NCBI GenBank assembly: GCA_013288985.1
Contig: JABDAT010000001.1
Span: forward strand, 92,389 to 130,166
Source: Alphaproteobacteria bacterium
GTDB lineage: Bacteria; Pseudomonadota; Alphaproteobacteria; Rickettsiales; JABCZZ01
Reading direction: 5' to 3'
DNA: 37,778 bases
Positions 18,401-25,630 of the stretch are shown here, piece by piece. Position numbers and translations under genes: made by a program. The notes under the pieces were generated by a model that was not told the origin of the DNA, made no database searches, and saw nothing but the letters and a program-made list of their open reading frames with translations. Position 1 is the stretch's first letter, and the number at the start of each line of letters is the position of its first letter.

Positions 18401-18649
18401 ATGGCCAAAGAAGAACTACTTGAATTTACCGGCACCGTAATGGAACTCCTGCCCAATGCCATGTTCCGCGTAAAGCTGGAAAATGGTCATCTTCTTATTG
18501 CCGTAACGTCGGGTAAAATGCGTAAGAACCGCATCCGTATCCTGGTGGGCGATGTCGTGACTGTGGAAATGACGCCCTATGATTTAACCAAGGGCCGCAT
18601 TAAATTCCGCCATAAAGATGGTGCGCCGCCGCCAGCAGCAGCCGTTTAA
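18401..18649 (+). CDS. infA: translation initiation factor IF-1
   Basis: IF-1 binds the ribosomal A site on the 30S subunit and assists start selection. The 82-residue S1-fold protein begins [24 protein letters not shown] and contains [21 protein letters not shown] and [14 protein letters not shown]. The family core is about 72 residues; the last ten (GAPPPAAAV) are an extra proline/alanine tail, as in other alphaproteobacteria. An AAAGGA ribosome-binding site stands before the ATG. The 57-base gap after UPF0262 may carry its own promoter, but none is clear. Confidence 0.96.
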   Translation: MAKEELLEFTGTVMELLPNAMFRVKLENGHLLIAVTSGKMRKNRIRILVGDVVTVEMTPYDLTKGRIKFRHKDGAPPPAAAV

Positions 18650-18671
18650 TTAAAAACGCACGGGGTTGATC

Positions 18672-19016
18672 ATGCGGTTTCTATGGCTCCTTATCGCAGG
18701 CCTCATACTCTGGCAAATCCTGCATAAGACAATCATCCGCAAAAATGGCAAGGTGGTATGCCGCAATTGCGGCACGGTGGAATTTCCCAAAACCGTGAGC
18801 CCGCGTAATGTCTGGGTTGAAGTGATTCTCTGGTTTTCCTATCTGATTCCCGGCGTGCTCTATACACTATGGTGCAATCACCAGACTTATGACGCCTGCA
18901 ATAAATGCAGCTCGCGCGATATTGTGCCGCTGGATTCACCCATTGGCCGCAAGCTGGCAGCGCAGCAATCACCCATTGATGTTACTCCCATCAGCGAACA
19001 TATGGGCCATAAATGA
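18672..19016 (+). CDS. small membrane protein with zinc-ribbon cysteines
   Basis: I do not recognise a named family. The 114-residue protein has two likely membrane segments, about 3-18 and 47-67. Two CxxC pairs, C30/C33 (VCRNCGTVEFPK) and C76/C79 (CNKCSSRDIVPLDSPIGRKL), sit on either side of the second segment and could form a zinc ribbon. Both pairs lie just outside the membrane, so a split site formed by a hairpin is possible. I chose the ATG at 18672 because GGGG at 18662-18665 is a good ribosome-binding site for it; a TTG two codons upstream is the alternative. The stop overlaps maf by four bases. In related bacteria a different zinc protein (YacG) is found near maf, but this is not it. 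Confidence 0.75.
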   Translation: MRFLWLLIAGLILWQILHKTIIRKNGKVVCRNCGTVEFPKTVSPRNVWVEVILWFSYLIPGVLYTLWCNHQTYDACNKCSSRDIVPLDSPIGRKLAAQQSPIDVTPISEHMGHK

Positions 19017-19594
19017 TGCAAACGCATCCTTTCATATTGGCTTCCGCTTCCCCGCGCAGATTGGCTTTGCTTGCCCAGATTGGCATTACGCCAGCCCGCG
19101 TTGAACCTGCTGATATTGATGAAGCGCCTTTTAAAGATGAGCTACCAACGCATTATGCCGTGCGCATGGCCAAGCAGAAAGCCGCCGCTTGCGCTCTGCG
19201 TTTTCCAAATGAAACCATACTCGCTGCCGATACGGTGGTGTATCTGGGGCGGCGCATTCTGCCCAAAGCAGAAGATGAAGCGGCCGCGCGCAAATGCCTT
19301 GCCAAGCTCTCCGGCCGCAGGCATCGTGTGATAACGGCGGTGGCAATTGCCAGAGGCGAGAACATCAAAATCAAATCGGTGATAACTTCAGTGCGGTTTA
19401 AACGTCTCAGCGCAAAAGAAATTGAATTTTATATCGCAAGCGGCGAATGGCAGGGCAAGGCCGGTGGCTATGCGATTCAAGTGTTCGCAAGCACCTTCAT
19501 CCCGGCGATTAATGGTTCCTATTCCAATGTGGTAGGGTTGCCTTTGGCAGAGACGAAAACGTTATTGGAATCATTCGGTATTACCACGGAATGA
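19013..19594 (+). CDS. maf: Maf-family nucleoside triphosphate pyrophosphatase
   Basis: Maf proteins hydrolyse non-canonical or particular nucleoside triphosphates (dTTP/UTP in the YhdE group, m7GTP in the YceF group). The 193-residue protein shows ILASASPRRLALL near the start, LAADTVV with the metal aspartate, GKAGGYAIQ and the C-terminal GSYSNVVGLPLAET. The GYAIQ and SNVVGLP pattern fits the dTTP/UTP type, but specificity is inferred. Two ATGs in tandem (19013 and 19016) are both possible starts; the first gives an ATGA overlap with the upstream gene. It is the last gene of the dcd-murA-his-infA unit. Confidence 0.93.
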   Translation: MMQTHPFILASASPRRLALLAQIGITPARVEPADIDEAPFKDELPTHYAVRMAKQKAAACALRFPNETILAADTVVYLGRRILPKAEDEAAARKCLAKLSGRRHRVITAVAIARGENIKIKSVITSVRFKRLSAKEIEFYIASGEWQGKAGGYAIQVFASTFIPAINGSYSNVVGLPLAETKTLLESFGITTE

Positions 19595-19628
19595 TAGGTC
19601 TCTGCGGGAGGTAGTAAATATACTAACC

Positions 19629-19720
19629 GTCGCCCGTGAGCGAACAATGTGAGCGCGGCAATCCAGCTTTGCAGCAAGCCCTGGATTGCTTCGTCGTCTC
19701 CGTCTCCTCGCAAAGACAGT
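19629..19720. repeat. dispersed palindromic repeat, copy 1
   Basis: An imperfect palindrome fills most of the gap between convergent maf and the HIT gene. Inner arms GCAATCCAG (19658-19666) and CTGGATTGC (19681-19689) pair around a 14-base loop. The right outer arm runs CTTCGTCG to CTCGCAAAGAC. A second copy is at 30146-30236; the two share an identical run of 27 bases ending in GGCAATCCAG. Palindromes with TTGCGAG/CTCGCAA ends are common intergenic repeats in many bacteria, so this is probably a small non-coding mobile element. It may also act as a two-way terminator here. Confidence 0.75.
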
Positions 19721-19728
19721 TTATTCGA

Positions 19729-20103
19729 TCACCGCTTATGCACATCTCCCGGCAATAATCCGCCCAGCGCTCTGCCGCCTAGTATATGCACATGGAAATG
19801 CGGCACGCTTTGCGAGGCGTCGGCGCCGTGATTGGTCACCAGCCGGTAGCCTGTTTCATGCACCTCTAATTGCCTGGCGATGCTTGCGATGGTTTTAAAA
19901 AAATGCGCGACCGTTTCAGGCGGTGCTTTCGTGGAAAAATCATCAAACGAAATATATTCACCCTTGGGCATCACTAACACATGCACCGGCGCCGCACCGG
20001 CAATGTCATGAATGGCCAATATCTGCTCGTCTTCATAAATTTTCTTGCCCGGGATTTCACCGCGCATGATTTTTGCAAAGACGTTAGCTTTATCGTAACT
20101 CAT
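19729..20103 (-). CDS. HIT-family nucleotide hydrolase (HinT-like)
   Basis: HIT proteins hydrolyse nucleoside phosphoramidates and related nucleotides. The 124-residue protein has the triad motif PHFHVHIL with H102, H104 and H106, an N-terminal [18 protein letters not shown] and the [10 protein letters not shown] strand, all typical of the HinT branch. A HIT gene at the end of the his operon, after hisE, is common in alphaproteobacteria; here a nitroreductase gene has come between them. Its start overlaps the nitroreductase stop by four bases. Confidence 0.93.
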   Translation of the reverse strand: MSYDKANVFAKIMRGEIPGKKIYEDEQILAIHDIAGAAPVHVLVMPKGEYISFDDFSTKAPPETVAHFFKTIASIARQLEVHETGYRLVTNHGADASQSVPHFHVHILGGRALGGLLPGDVHKR

Positions 20104-20687
20104 GCGATTTTGCAGGCTTCATTAAAAGACAGGCGTGGTGAGCGGGGATAGAGTTTGCTCGGATCGCCGTAGCCAAGGTTACACAGGAAGTTGGATTTCA
20201 CTTTGGTGCCTTTGAAAAATTCCGCATCGACTTTGTCGTTGTTAAACCCCGACATTGGCCCGCAATCAAGCCCCAGCGCGCGCGCTGCGATAATGAAATA
20301 GGCGCCTTGCAGTGAGCCATTACGGAAAGCTGACGTCTTGATGAACTCGTCTTTACCGACAAACCAGGATTTGGCATCGGCATGGGGGAAGAGTTTGGGC
20401 AGCTGTTCATAAAATTCCATGTCATAGCCGATGATAGCGGTGGCTGGCGCCGCCATGGTCTTTGCCAGATTGCCTGCATCCATGGCTGGCTTCAGGCGTT
20501 CTTTGGCTTCCTTGGATTTAACAAACACAATACGCATGGGCGAGCAGTTGGCGCTCGTGGGAGCCCATTTGCACAAATCATACACCTGTTGGAGGAGAGC
20601 GTCTTCCACCGGTTTATCCTGCCAGCCGTTATGAGTGCGGGCGTTGCGGAAAATGATATCCAGTGCTGTGTTATCTGCCTGTGTCAT
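20100..20687 (-). CDS. RutE/HadB-like nitroreductase-family protein
   Basis: This is an FMN-dependent nitroreductase-fold enzyme of 195 residues. The start region ([20 protein letters not shown]), [15 protein letters not shown] and the [20 protein letters not shown] stretch are close to the RutE/HadB subgroup, which is associated with reduction of malonic semialdehyde to 3-hydroxypropanoate. No other rut (pyrimidine degradation) gene is nearby, so the substrate is uncertain and I leave the symbol blank. It sits 66 bases after hisE and overlaps the HIT gene by four bases. It is an unusual member of a his operon. Confidence 0.85.
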   Translation of the reverse strand: MTQADNTALDIIFRNARTHNGWQDKPVEDALLQQVYDLCKWAPTSANCSPMRIVFVKSKEAKERLKPAMDAGNLAKTMAAPATAIIGYDMEFYEQLPKLFPHADAKSWFVGKDEFIKTSAFRNGSLQGAYFIIAARALGLDCGPMSGFNNDKVDAEFFKGTKVKSNFLCNLGYGDPSKLYPRSPRLSFNEACKIA

Positions 20688-20753
20688 GTGAATCTCCTGT
20701 AAATGAATAAATGATAGAAAATGGCCTTAACCATATCAATTTGTAATAAGGAA

Positions 20754-21071
20754 TTATTTGCGCGAGTTTTTTTCCTCAATGCCCGATGTGCCTTCGCGCC
20801 TTTCAAATTCGACGCTGATTTCTTCCGGTGTGATATTATGCGCCGCCCACAACACCATCAGGTGAAACAGCAAATCGGCGCTTTCGGCGATAATCTCGCG
20901 TTTGTCGCCGCTTGCAGATGCAACGATGGTTTCCGTCGCCTCTTCGCCTACTTTCTGGGCAATTTTTTTGGTTCCCTTGGCAAATAAACTTGCCACATAC
21001 GAAGACGCAGGGTCGGCGTCGCGCCGTCTGCAGATAGTCTCATATAAACGGGTAAGAACGGAAAGTGACAT
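20754..21071 (-). CDS. hisE: phosphoribosyl-ATP pyrophosphatase HisE
   Basis: HisE removes pyrophosphate from phosphoribosyl-ATP, the second histidine step. The 105-residue all-helical protein has the MazG-like metal motif: KVGEEATETIVA and, later, ESADLLFHLMVLW, giving the E..E and E..D ligands. It is a stand-alone HisE, not fused to HisI; hisI is not in the window. It begins three bases after the hisF stop. A charged C-terminal tail (REGTSGIEEKNSRK) extends a little past the conserved core. Confidence 0.95.
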   Translation of the reverse strand: MSLSVLTRLYETICRRRDADPASSYVASLFAKGTKKIAQKVGEEATETIVASASGDKREIIAESADLLFHLMVLWAAHNITPEEISVEFERREGTSGIEEKNSRK

Positions 21072-21074
21072 GGG

Positions 21075-21893
21075 CTATATTCTTACAGGAATGCCGGCTT
21101 CTTGCAAAGCGGCTTTTGCCTCTGCAATCGTATAGGTGCCATAATGGAAAATAGACGCTGCGAGCACGGCGCTGGCATGCCCTTCTTCTATGCCTTCCAC
21201 CAGATGCTGCAACGTGCCCACGCCGCCTGAAGCAATCACCGGGATGGGCACGGCGTCGGCAATGGCACGGGTAAGCGGGATGTTAAAACCCTGCTTGGTG
21301 CCGTCACGGTCCATGGAGGTAAGCAGGATTTCCCCGGCGCCATATTCCGCCATGCGCTTGGCCCATTCCACCGCGTCGATACCGGTGGCATTGCGTCCGC
21401 CATGCGTAAAAATCTCGAATCGGAGGGCAGGGATCGGGGGGCGGGGATCAGATTTTCCTATTCTTTCTGATCCCTGATCCCTAGTCCCTAATCCCTGCTT
21501 AGCGTCAATGGCTACGACAATGCACTGTGATCCGAATTTCTGCGCAGCCTGACGCACGAATTCAGGATTGCGCACGGCTTCGGTGTTGATGGATACTTTG
21601 TCGGCACCGGCCAGGAGCAGTTTGCGGATATCTTCTAGTGTGCGCACGCCGCCGCCTACGGTAAGCGGCATGAAACATTGCTCAGCGACGCTTGCGACTA
21701 CGTCATATAAAATAGAGCGGTTATCGCTCGATGCGGAAATATCGAGGAAGCACAACTCATCCGCGCCTTGCGCGTCATATAATTTGGCCTGCTCTACGGG
21801 GTTGCCTGCGTCGCGCAGTTCCACAAAATTAACGCCTTTGACAACGCGGCCGTCTTTGACGTCAAGGCAGGGAATAATACGGTTTTTGAGCAT
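21075..21893 (-). CDS. hisF: imidazole glycerol phosphate synthase subunit HisF, with in-frame insert
   Basis: HisF is the cyclase half of imidazole glycerol phosphate synthase. It uses ammonia from HisH to turn PRFAR into IGP and AICAR. The (beta-alpha)8 barrel is intact: [10 protein letters not shown] with D11, [19 protein letters not shown] with D130, [16 protein letters not shown] and VIASGGVG. At 272 residues it is about 20 longer than usual. The excess lies at residues 133-157, between AIDAK and [10 protein letters not shown], where relatives have only a few residues. That loop after strand 5 is encoded by the heptamer palindrome at 21423-21497. The insert is in frame and free of stops, rich in Gly, Pro and charged residues, so the protein is probably functional. 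The gap to hisE is three bases. Confidence 0.95.
   Translation of the reverse strand: MLKNRIIPCLDVKDGRVVKGVNFVELRDAGNPVEQAKLYDAQGADELCFLDISASSDNRSILYDVVASVAEQCFMPLTVGGGVRTLEDIRKLLLAGADKVSINTEAVRNPEFVRQAAQKFGSQCIVVAIDAKQGLGTRDQGSERIGKSDPRPPIPALRFEIFTHGGRNATGIDAVEWAKRMAEYGAGEILLTSMDRDGTKQGFNIPLTRAIADAVPIPVIASGGVGTLQHLVEGIEEGHASAVLAASIFHYGTYTIAEAKAALQEAGIPVRI
21430..21495. repeat. inverted pair of 7-base repeat arrays inside hisF
   Basis: On the plus strand the left arm is three heptamers, GGGATCG, GGGGGCG and GGGATCA (21430-21450). The right arm is four heptamers in opposite sense, TGATCCC twice, TAGTCCC and TAATCCC (21468-21495). The 17-base AT-rich middle (21451-21467) separates them. The arms can pair imperfectly to make a hairpin. 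The whole unit is read through in the hisF frame; at least the other two frames of the hisF strand contain TAG stops in the right arm, so the insertion phase has been selected. The layout is the same as that of the element in hisH. Confidence 0.85.
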
Positions 21894-21950
21894 GGTAAGA
21901 GAATATTAATAAATATACGGTATAATCTTGTATACAACAAGCATTGCCAA

Positions 21951-22412
21951 ATGAAACGATTTACTAGAGATACACCAAAACCAAGTGTCGATGCCATTGA
22001 AGTACGTCTTCAAAATGCGTTCGATAGTAGGGAAATTATATTTCCATCACAGGTGTTTGAGTTGGATATGACTGAAATATCTTCTAACGAGCTTGCTGGC
22101 AAACTCATAGACATTCCACATGCAGAAATAAATTATCTTACCTGTATGGTTGCACAGGAAATCTATGGAAAAAATACAAAAGGCTTATTTACACATTGGC
22201 ATTCTGAATCGGGACATGAAGAAAGTGATAAATATGAATTAACACCGGCCATTATGGTGCAGGCAACTAAAGAAGAGTTGCGCAGAGGCTATAAAGAACT
22301 GATTCAGTATAATGGCAATGAGCAACAATTTATTGGTAAGACTTTGGATAAGGCTGCTTATAAGATTGCCCTATCTCTTGATCCGTCCTTGAGGAGAGAA
22401 CGAGATCGGTAA
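21951..22412 (+). CDS. unrecognised 153-residue protein, against the his operon
   Basis: I do not recognise this protein. It is soluble-looking and polar, with no signal peptide or membrane segment. It contains a His/Trp/Glu-rich stretch (FTHWHSESGHEESDKYE) at about 84-100 that could bind a metal, but no known motif is complete. It lies on the plus strand between hisA and hisF, both on the minus strand, and appears more AT-rich than they are. A TATAAT stands at 21921-21926 about 25 bases before the ATG, without a clear -35 box; the ribosome-binding site is weak. It ends ten bases before the hisA stop. It looks like a late insertion that splits the his operon, so hisF must be reached by read-through or from its own promoter. 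Confidence 0.6.
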   Translation: MKRFTRDTPKPSVDAIEVRLQNAFDSREIIFPSQVFELDMTEISSNELAGKLIDIPHAEINYLTCMVAQEIYGKNTKGLFTHWHSESGHEESDKYELTPAIMVQATKEELRRGYKELIQYNGNEQQFIGKTLDKAAYKIALSLDPSLRRERDR

Positions 22413-22422
22413 TCAAACATGA

Positions 22423-23139
22423 TTAAAGTGCTAGTGCTTCTTCCGGCTTGATACTGCCGTCATATAATGCGCGGCCGATGATGATACCTTCAATGCCGGA
22501 AGCCTGATATTCTTTCACCGCCTGCAGATCGGCGAGCTTAGAAATGCCGCCGGAAAGAATCACCGGCGTGGTAAGGCGTTCAGCGAGCTTGGCGGTTTCC
22601 TCTATATTAGGGCCGCCCATGGCGCCGTCGCGGTTGATGTCGGTGTAGATGATTTTAGACACGCCCGCATCTTCAAATTTGAGTGCCAGATCAACGGCAG
22701 GAATTTTTGAGATCTTTGCCCAGCCGTCGGTTGCCACCATGCCGTCCATAGCGTCAATTCCCACCGCTATCTGATCGGGGAAAGCGCGGCAGGCTTCCAT
22801 GACAAGCTTGGGGTTTTTGAGTGCTACAGTGCCCAGTATCACGCGATTGATGCCAGCCTGCAGCCATGCGTCAATCGTTTCGATGTCGCGTATGCCGCCG
22901 CCCAGTTGGGTGAGCATGTTGACGTTCGCCAGAATCGCGCTCACGGCTTTTGCGTTGACCGGCTTGCCTTCAAAGGCACCATTTAAATCCACCAGATGCA
23001 GCCAGTGAAATCCGGCTTCTTCAAAACGTTTGGCCTGTTCGTAAGGATGCTCGGAAAAAACCGTCGCCTGATCCATTTCGCCGCGCAGCAGCCGCACGCA
23101 TTTGCCGTCTTTCAAATCAATCGCGGGATACAGTATCAT
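22423..23139 (-). CDS. hisA: ProFAR isomerase HisA
   Basis: HisA catalyses the Amadori isomerisation of ProFAR to PRFAR, the substrate of HisF/HisH. The 238-residue barrel protein has catalytic D8 (YPAIDLKDGKCVRL) and D129 (VGIDAMDG), plus LGGGIRDIETI, YTDINRDGAMGGPN and VILSGGIS. It is of normal length with no insertion, in contrast to its barrel homologue HisF. The start overlaps the stop of the inositol-phosphatase-family gene by four bases. The next gene downstream is the opposite-strand orphan, ten bases away. Confidence 0.95.
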   Translation of the reverse strand: MILYPAIDLKDGKCVRLLRGEMDQATVFSEHPYEQAKRFEEAGFHWLHLVDLNGAFEGKPVNAKAVSAILANVNMLTQLGGGIRDIETIDAWLQAGINRVILGTVALKNPKLVMEACRAFPDQIAVGIDAMDGMVATDGWAKISKIPAVDLALKFEDAGVSKIIYTDINRDGAMGGPNIEETAKLAERLTTPVILSGGISKLADLQAVKEYQASGIEGIIIGRALYDGSIKPEEALAL

Positions 23140-24014
23140 GTGCCGCTGCTCTTTTTGCGTAAGTTCGCGTCGGAAGGCGATCCCATGACGCCGTGAAGTC
23201 CGAATAGCTCCATTTTCTGCGGGATTTCGCGCGATGCGGCTGCCACATAGGCAGGAAGCCGCAGGCCCTTATTAAAGGTAAGCAATTCGCCGTCTTCTAA
23301 ATTATAGACGCCACCTCCTGCCGCTTTTAAAATGGCGGCAACCGGTGCGGTGTCCCAGATATAAAACCCTTCGCTTTCCACGCATAAGGCCACTTCACTT
23401 GTTGCAACCAGACAGGCGCGGCGCTGGCCGCGCGACGTGATGAAACGCAAAGGTTTGCCAAGGAAAAGTCCGAGCCCTGAAGGACGGTTTGGGTGTTGGG
23501 CCACTTTCATCATCTCGTCCCTGGCGGCGGCATGAAAAGGAATAACGCGAATTCTCTGTGCCGGGGCTTTTCCTTCTTGTTTATAGGCATGCCCATCGTC
23601 ACCAGTATAATAGAGTTCGCCGAGCTTCGGGAAAATCAGAATTCCCATTTTGGAGTATCCGCCTTTGCCGATGAGGGCTATATTAATACTAAAGTTGCTG
23701 CCGCCCAATAGGTAATCGCTGGTGTTGTCGAGGGAATCGACCAGCCAGAACTCCTCGTCATTGCCGAGAATGGTTTTATTGACGTCTGCAGGCTGTTCTT
23801 CAGCGACAATCGGCGTGCCCGGTGTGAGTGCTCGCAATCCTTTGGCAATGAACTGGAGCGATTTTACGTCGGCTTCCGTCACATAGGAGCCGTCGGGTTT
23901 TACCTGGCGCTTTCTCGGAGTGCGCATGATTTCGTCCTGCAGCCTAAGCACCAAAGCGCCGGCTTCACGGGCGATTTCCAAAATGGATTCTATGGGCGGG
24001 CGTTCTTTCATCAA
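23136..24014 (-). CDS. inositol monophosphatase/CysQ-family phosphatase with variant motif
   Basis: This 292-residue protein belongs to the lithium-sensitive, magnesium-dependent phosphatase superfamily, closest to the CysQ type (3'(2'),5'-bisphosphate nucleotidase). Metal-site features are TEADVKSLQFI, the AEEQ pair (E72, E73), and WLVDSLDNTSDYL with D93 and D96, where most relatives have DPLDGT. The last aspartate is in WDTAPVAAILKAAGG. The P-to-S and G-to-N changes leave the metal aspartates in place. A histidinol-phosphate phosphatase of this superfamily (HisN) exists in other bacteria, and no other such phosphatase is visible here, so HisN activity is an open possibility. It overlaps GNAT and hisA by four bases each, inside the his operon. 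Confidence 0.85.
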   Translation of the reverse strand: MMKERPPIESILEIAREAGALVLRLQDEIMRTPRKRQVKPDGSYVTEADVKSLQFIAKGLRALTPGTPIVAEEQPADVNKTILGNDEEFWLVDSLDNTSDYLLGGSNFSINIALIGKGGYSKMGILIFPKLGELYYTGDDGHAYKQEGKAPAQRIRVIPFHAAARDEMMKVAQHPNRPSGLGLFLGKPLRFITSRGQRRACLVATSEVALCVESEGFYIWDTAPVAAILKAAGGGVYNLEDGELLTFNKGLRLPAYVAAASREIPQKMELFGLHGVMGSPSDANLRKKSSGT

Positions 24015-24547
24015 GTGATCTTCATAATCGGTTTGATGTTTTTATAAAAATAATGTCCGGCGATCATACTTTCATTGACCATCTCATAATAAGGCATAAC
24101 ACCCCATCGTGTATAGCCCGATTCGTGATACAGTTTAAGCGCAGCCTCCTGAGTGGCGCGCACATTGAGCGTTATGACGGAGAATCCTTGCGCCAGAGCC
24201 TCTTTTTCCGCAGCTTGTAAAAGCGCTTTGGCAAGCCCGTGTCCGCGCGCCCAGGGAGCGACGAAATGATTACTGAGGCTGACGTTGAAAGAGGTTGTTT
24301 GCTTAGAGGGACCTGGCTTTAACAGCTGGATGGAAGCGGCGAGTGTGCCATCAATCCTGCCGCCGAACAGCACGCGTTCCGGTACCACCAGCACGCCGCG
24401 CCAGTATGATTCCAGAACATCCGTTGAGGGCGGCACCAGCCAGTTAAACCCAATGCCATCGCGTATGGCATCTTCGGTTGCCAGGCACAGATCGTCCAAA
24501 TCCGCAGTCTTGAATTCGGTAATCGGTTCAACTTTTATATTAGACAT
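24011..24547 (-). CDS. GNAT-family N-acetyltransferase
   Basis: The 178-residue protein has the GNAT acetyl-CoA fold. Strand 4 and the pyrophosphate loop are seen as SLSNHFVAPWARGHGLAKAL (the R-x-x-G-x-G/A loop, here RGHGLAKALL), followed by VITLNVRATQEAALKLYHESGYTRWG, the usual helix-beta end. The substrate is unknown. It overlaps hisH by eight bases and the phosphatase gene by four, so it is part of the his transcript. An N-acetyltransferase at this place in a his operon is not something I recognise as standard. Confidence 0.88.
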   Translation of the reverse strand: MSNIKVEPITEFKTADLDDLCLATEDAIRDGIGFNWLVPPSTDVLESYWRGVLVVPERVLFGGRIDGTLAASIQLLKPGPSKQTTSFNVSLSNHFVAPWARGHGLAKALLQAAEKEALAQGFSVITLNVRATQEAALKLYHESGYTRWGVMPYYEMVNESMIAGHYFYKNIKPIMKIT

Positions 24548-25226
24548 TACGTAATTTTAAGAAGTTTTCGATTAACTGCAACCCAGTTTGCTGGCTTTTC
24601 TCAGGATGGAATTGTACACCCATAATATTGTCTTTGGCAACAATCGCAGTGAGTGCTGTCCCGTATTGGGTCGTAGCAATTGCCTGCGTATTATTTTTGC
24701 AGACCGCATGGTAGCTGTGCACGAAATACGCATGATCACCCGATTGGATGTTTTTTAATAACGGATGCGCAGGTGCGATAAGATTAAGATCGTTCCAACC
24801 CATATGGGGAATTTTAAGAGGCATGAGGCATGAGACATTAGGCATCCTAGAAACTTCCGCCTGTTGCCTATTGCCTGTTGCCCCTATCTTCACCACTTCG
24901 CCTTCAATCCAGCCCAAACCCTTATGCTTTCCATGTTCATAACCTGTCTCAAATAACATCTGCATGCCGACACAGATTCCCAGGAAAGGTTTGCATTTTT
25001 GCAGCACTTGCGTCTCAAGCATCGCGCGCATGCCTGCAATGGCCTCAAGCCCGCTTATGCAATCGGCAAATGCTCCCACGCCCGGTAATACAATATGAGA
25101 AGCATCGGCAAGCACTGTCGGATCGTTCGTCACCACAATGCTTTGATCCATGCTGGCAACATGCTCAAACGCCTTGGCAGCGGAGCGTAAATTGCCAGAG
25201 CCGTAATCGATAATCGCGACAAGCAT
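24540..25226 (-). CDS. hisH: imidazole glycerol phosphate synthase subunit HisH, with in-frame insert
   Basis: HisH is the glutaminase half of imidazole glycerol phosphate synthase and passes ammonia to HisF. The class I amidotransferase triad is C85 (FLGICVGMQMLFE), H207 and E209 (GVQFHPEKS). The start IIDYGSGNLRS is typical. At 228 residues it is about 15 longer than usual. The extra part is at about residues 117-136, between the GEVVKI strand and LKIPHMGWN, and is encoded by a heptamer palindrome (24819-24882). It keeps the frame, has no stop, and leaves catalytic residues untouched. DUF2628 is two bases upstream and the GNAT gene overlaps by eight bases. Confidence 0.95.
   Translation of the reverse strand: MLVAIIDYGSGNLRSAAKAFEHVASMDQSIVVTNDPTVLADASHIVLPGVGAFADCISGLEAIAGMRAMLETQVLQKCKPFLGICVGMQMLFETGYEHGKHKGLGWIEGEVVKIGATGNRQQAEVSRMPNVSCLMPLKIPHMGWNDLNLIAPAHPLLKNIQSGDHAYFVHSYHAVCKNNTQAIATTQYGTALTAIVAKDNIMGVQFHPEKSQQTGLQLIENFLKLRNV
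24820..24882. repeat. inverted pair of 7-base repeat arrays inside hisH
   Basis: On the plus strand the left arm is GGCATGA twice, GACATTA and GGCATCC (24820-24847). The right arm is TGTTGCC, TATTGCC and TGTTGCC (24862-24882), with a 14-base middle. On the opposite strand the right arm reads GGCAACA, GGCAATA, GGCAACA, so both arms are arrays of GGC-starting heptamers facing each other, as in hisF, where they start with GGG. The arms pair only in part (GGC with GCC in each unit). It is translated in frame as part of HisH. Confidence 0.85.
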
Positions 25227-25228
25227 GT

Positions 25229-25630
25229 TTATGCAGGAATTGAATTAGAATGCGCAGCCAGATAATGATCAAAGAAACGCTGTTCCGCACGCAGCATTGA
25301 ATCGCCGCTGACAATGTCGGCCATCAGGTAGCCGCGTTTTTTAAGTTTCGCGCGCAGCCAGTCATTGGCATGAAAGCCGATAAGAATTTGTATTACCAAC
25401 TGGACAATGCCCACTCCTACATGACTCAGCGAATTGGAAATCAGCAGATGGCCCAGGATCATATTGTAAAGTATAATGCCAAGCGTAGCAGCCCACAGGC
25501 GATGATATAAGGTCCACAGCCCAGTGAAAAGAAACGCTTTCCAGTTGAATCCTTCATCGACAAACACGGCCGCTTCATAGGCTTGCGGCAGTGCAGGGTT
25601 TATATGGACGGTATATATATGCATGCTCAT
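25229..25630 (-). CDS. DUF2628-like membrane protein
   Basis: The 133-residue protein has the DUF2628 form: a short soluble start ([22 protein letters not shown]), then [21 protein letters not shown] leading into two or three hydrophobic segments (about residues 30-80), and a short polar tail. Its function is unknown. It sits between hisB (four-base overlap) and hisH (two-base gap), a position seen for this family in other alphaproteobacteria, which makes a link to histidine metabolism plausible but unproven. Either of two ATGs (codon 1 or 3) could be used. Confidence 0.85.
   Translation of the reverse strand: MSMHIYTVHINPALPQAYEAAVFVDEGFNWKAFLFTGLWTLYHRLWAATLGIILYNMILGHLLISNSLSHVGVGIVQLVIQILIGFHANDWLRAKLKKRGYLMADIVSGDSMLRAEQRFFDHYLAAHSNSIPA

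Noticed and set aside
21423-21497. Intein or intron in hisF
   Set aside because: The insert is only about 25 codons, with no splicing motifs or conserved ends.
21430-24882. CRISPR array made of the short repeats
   Set aside because: The units are 7 bases long, adjacent without spacers, and lie in coding sequence; no cas genes are present.
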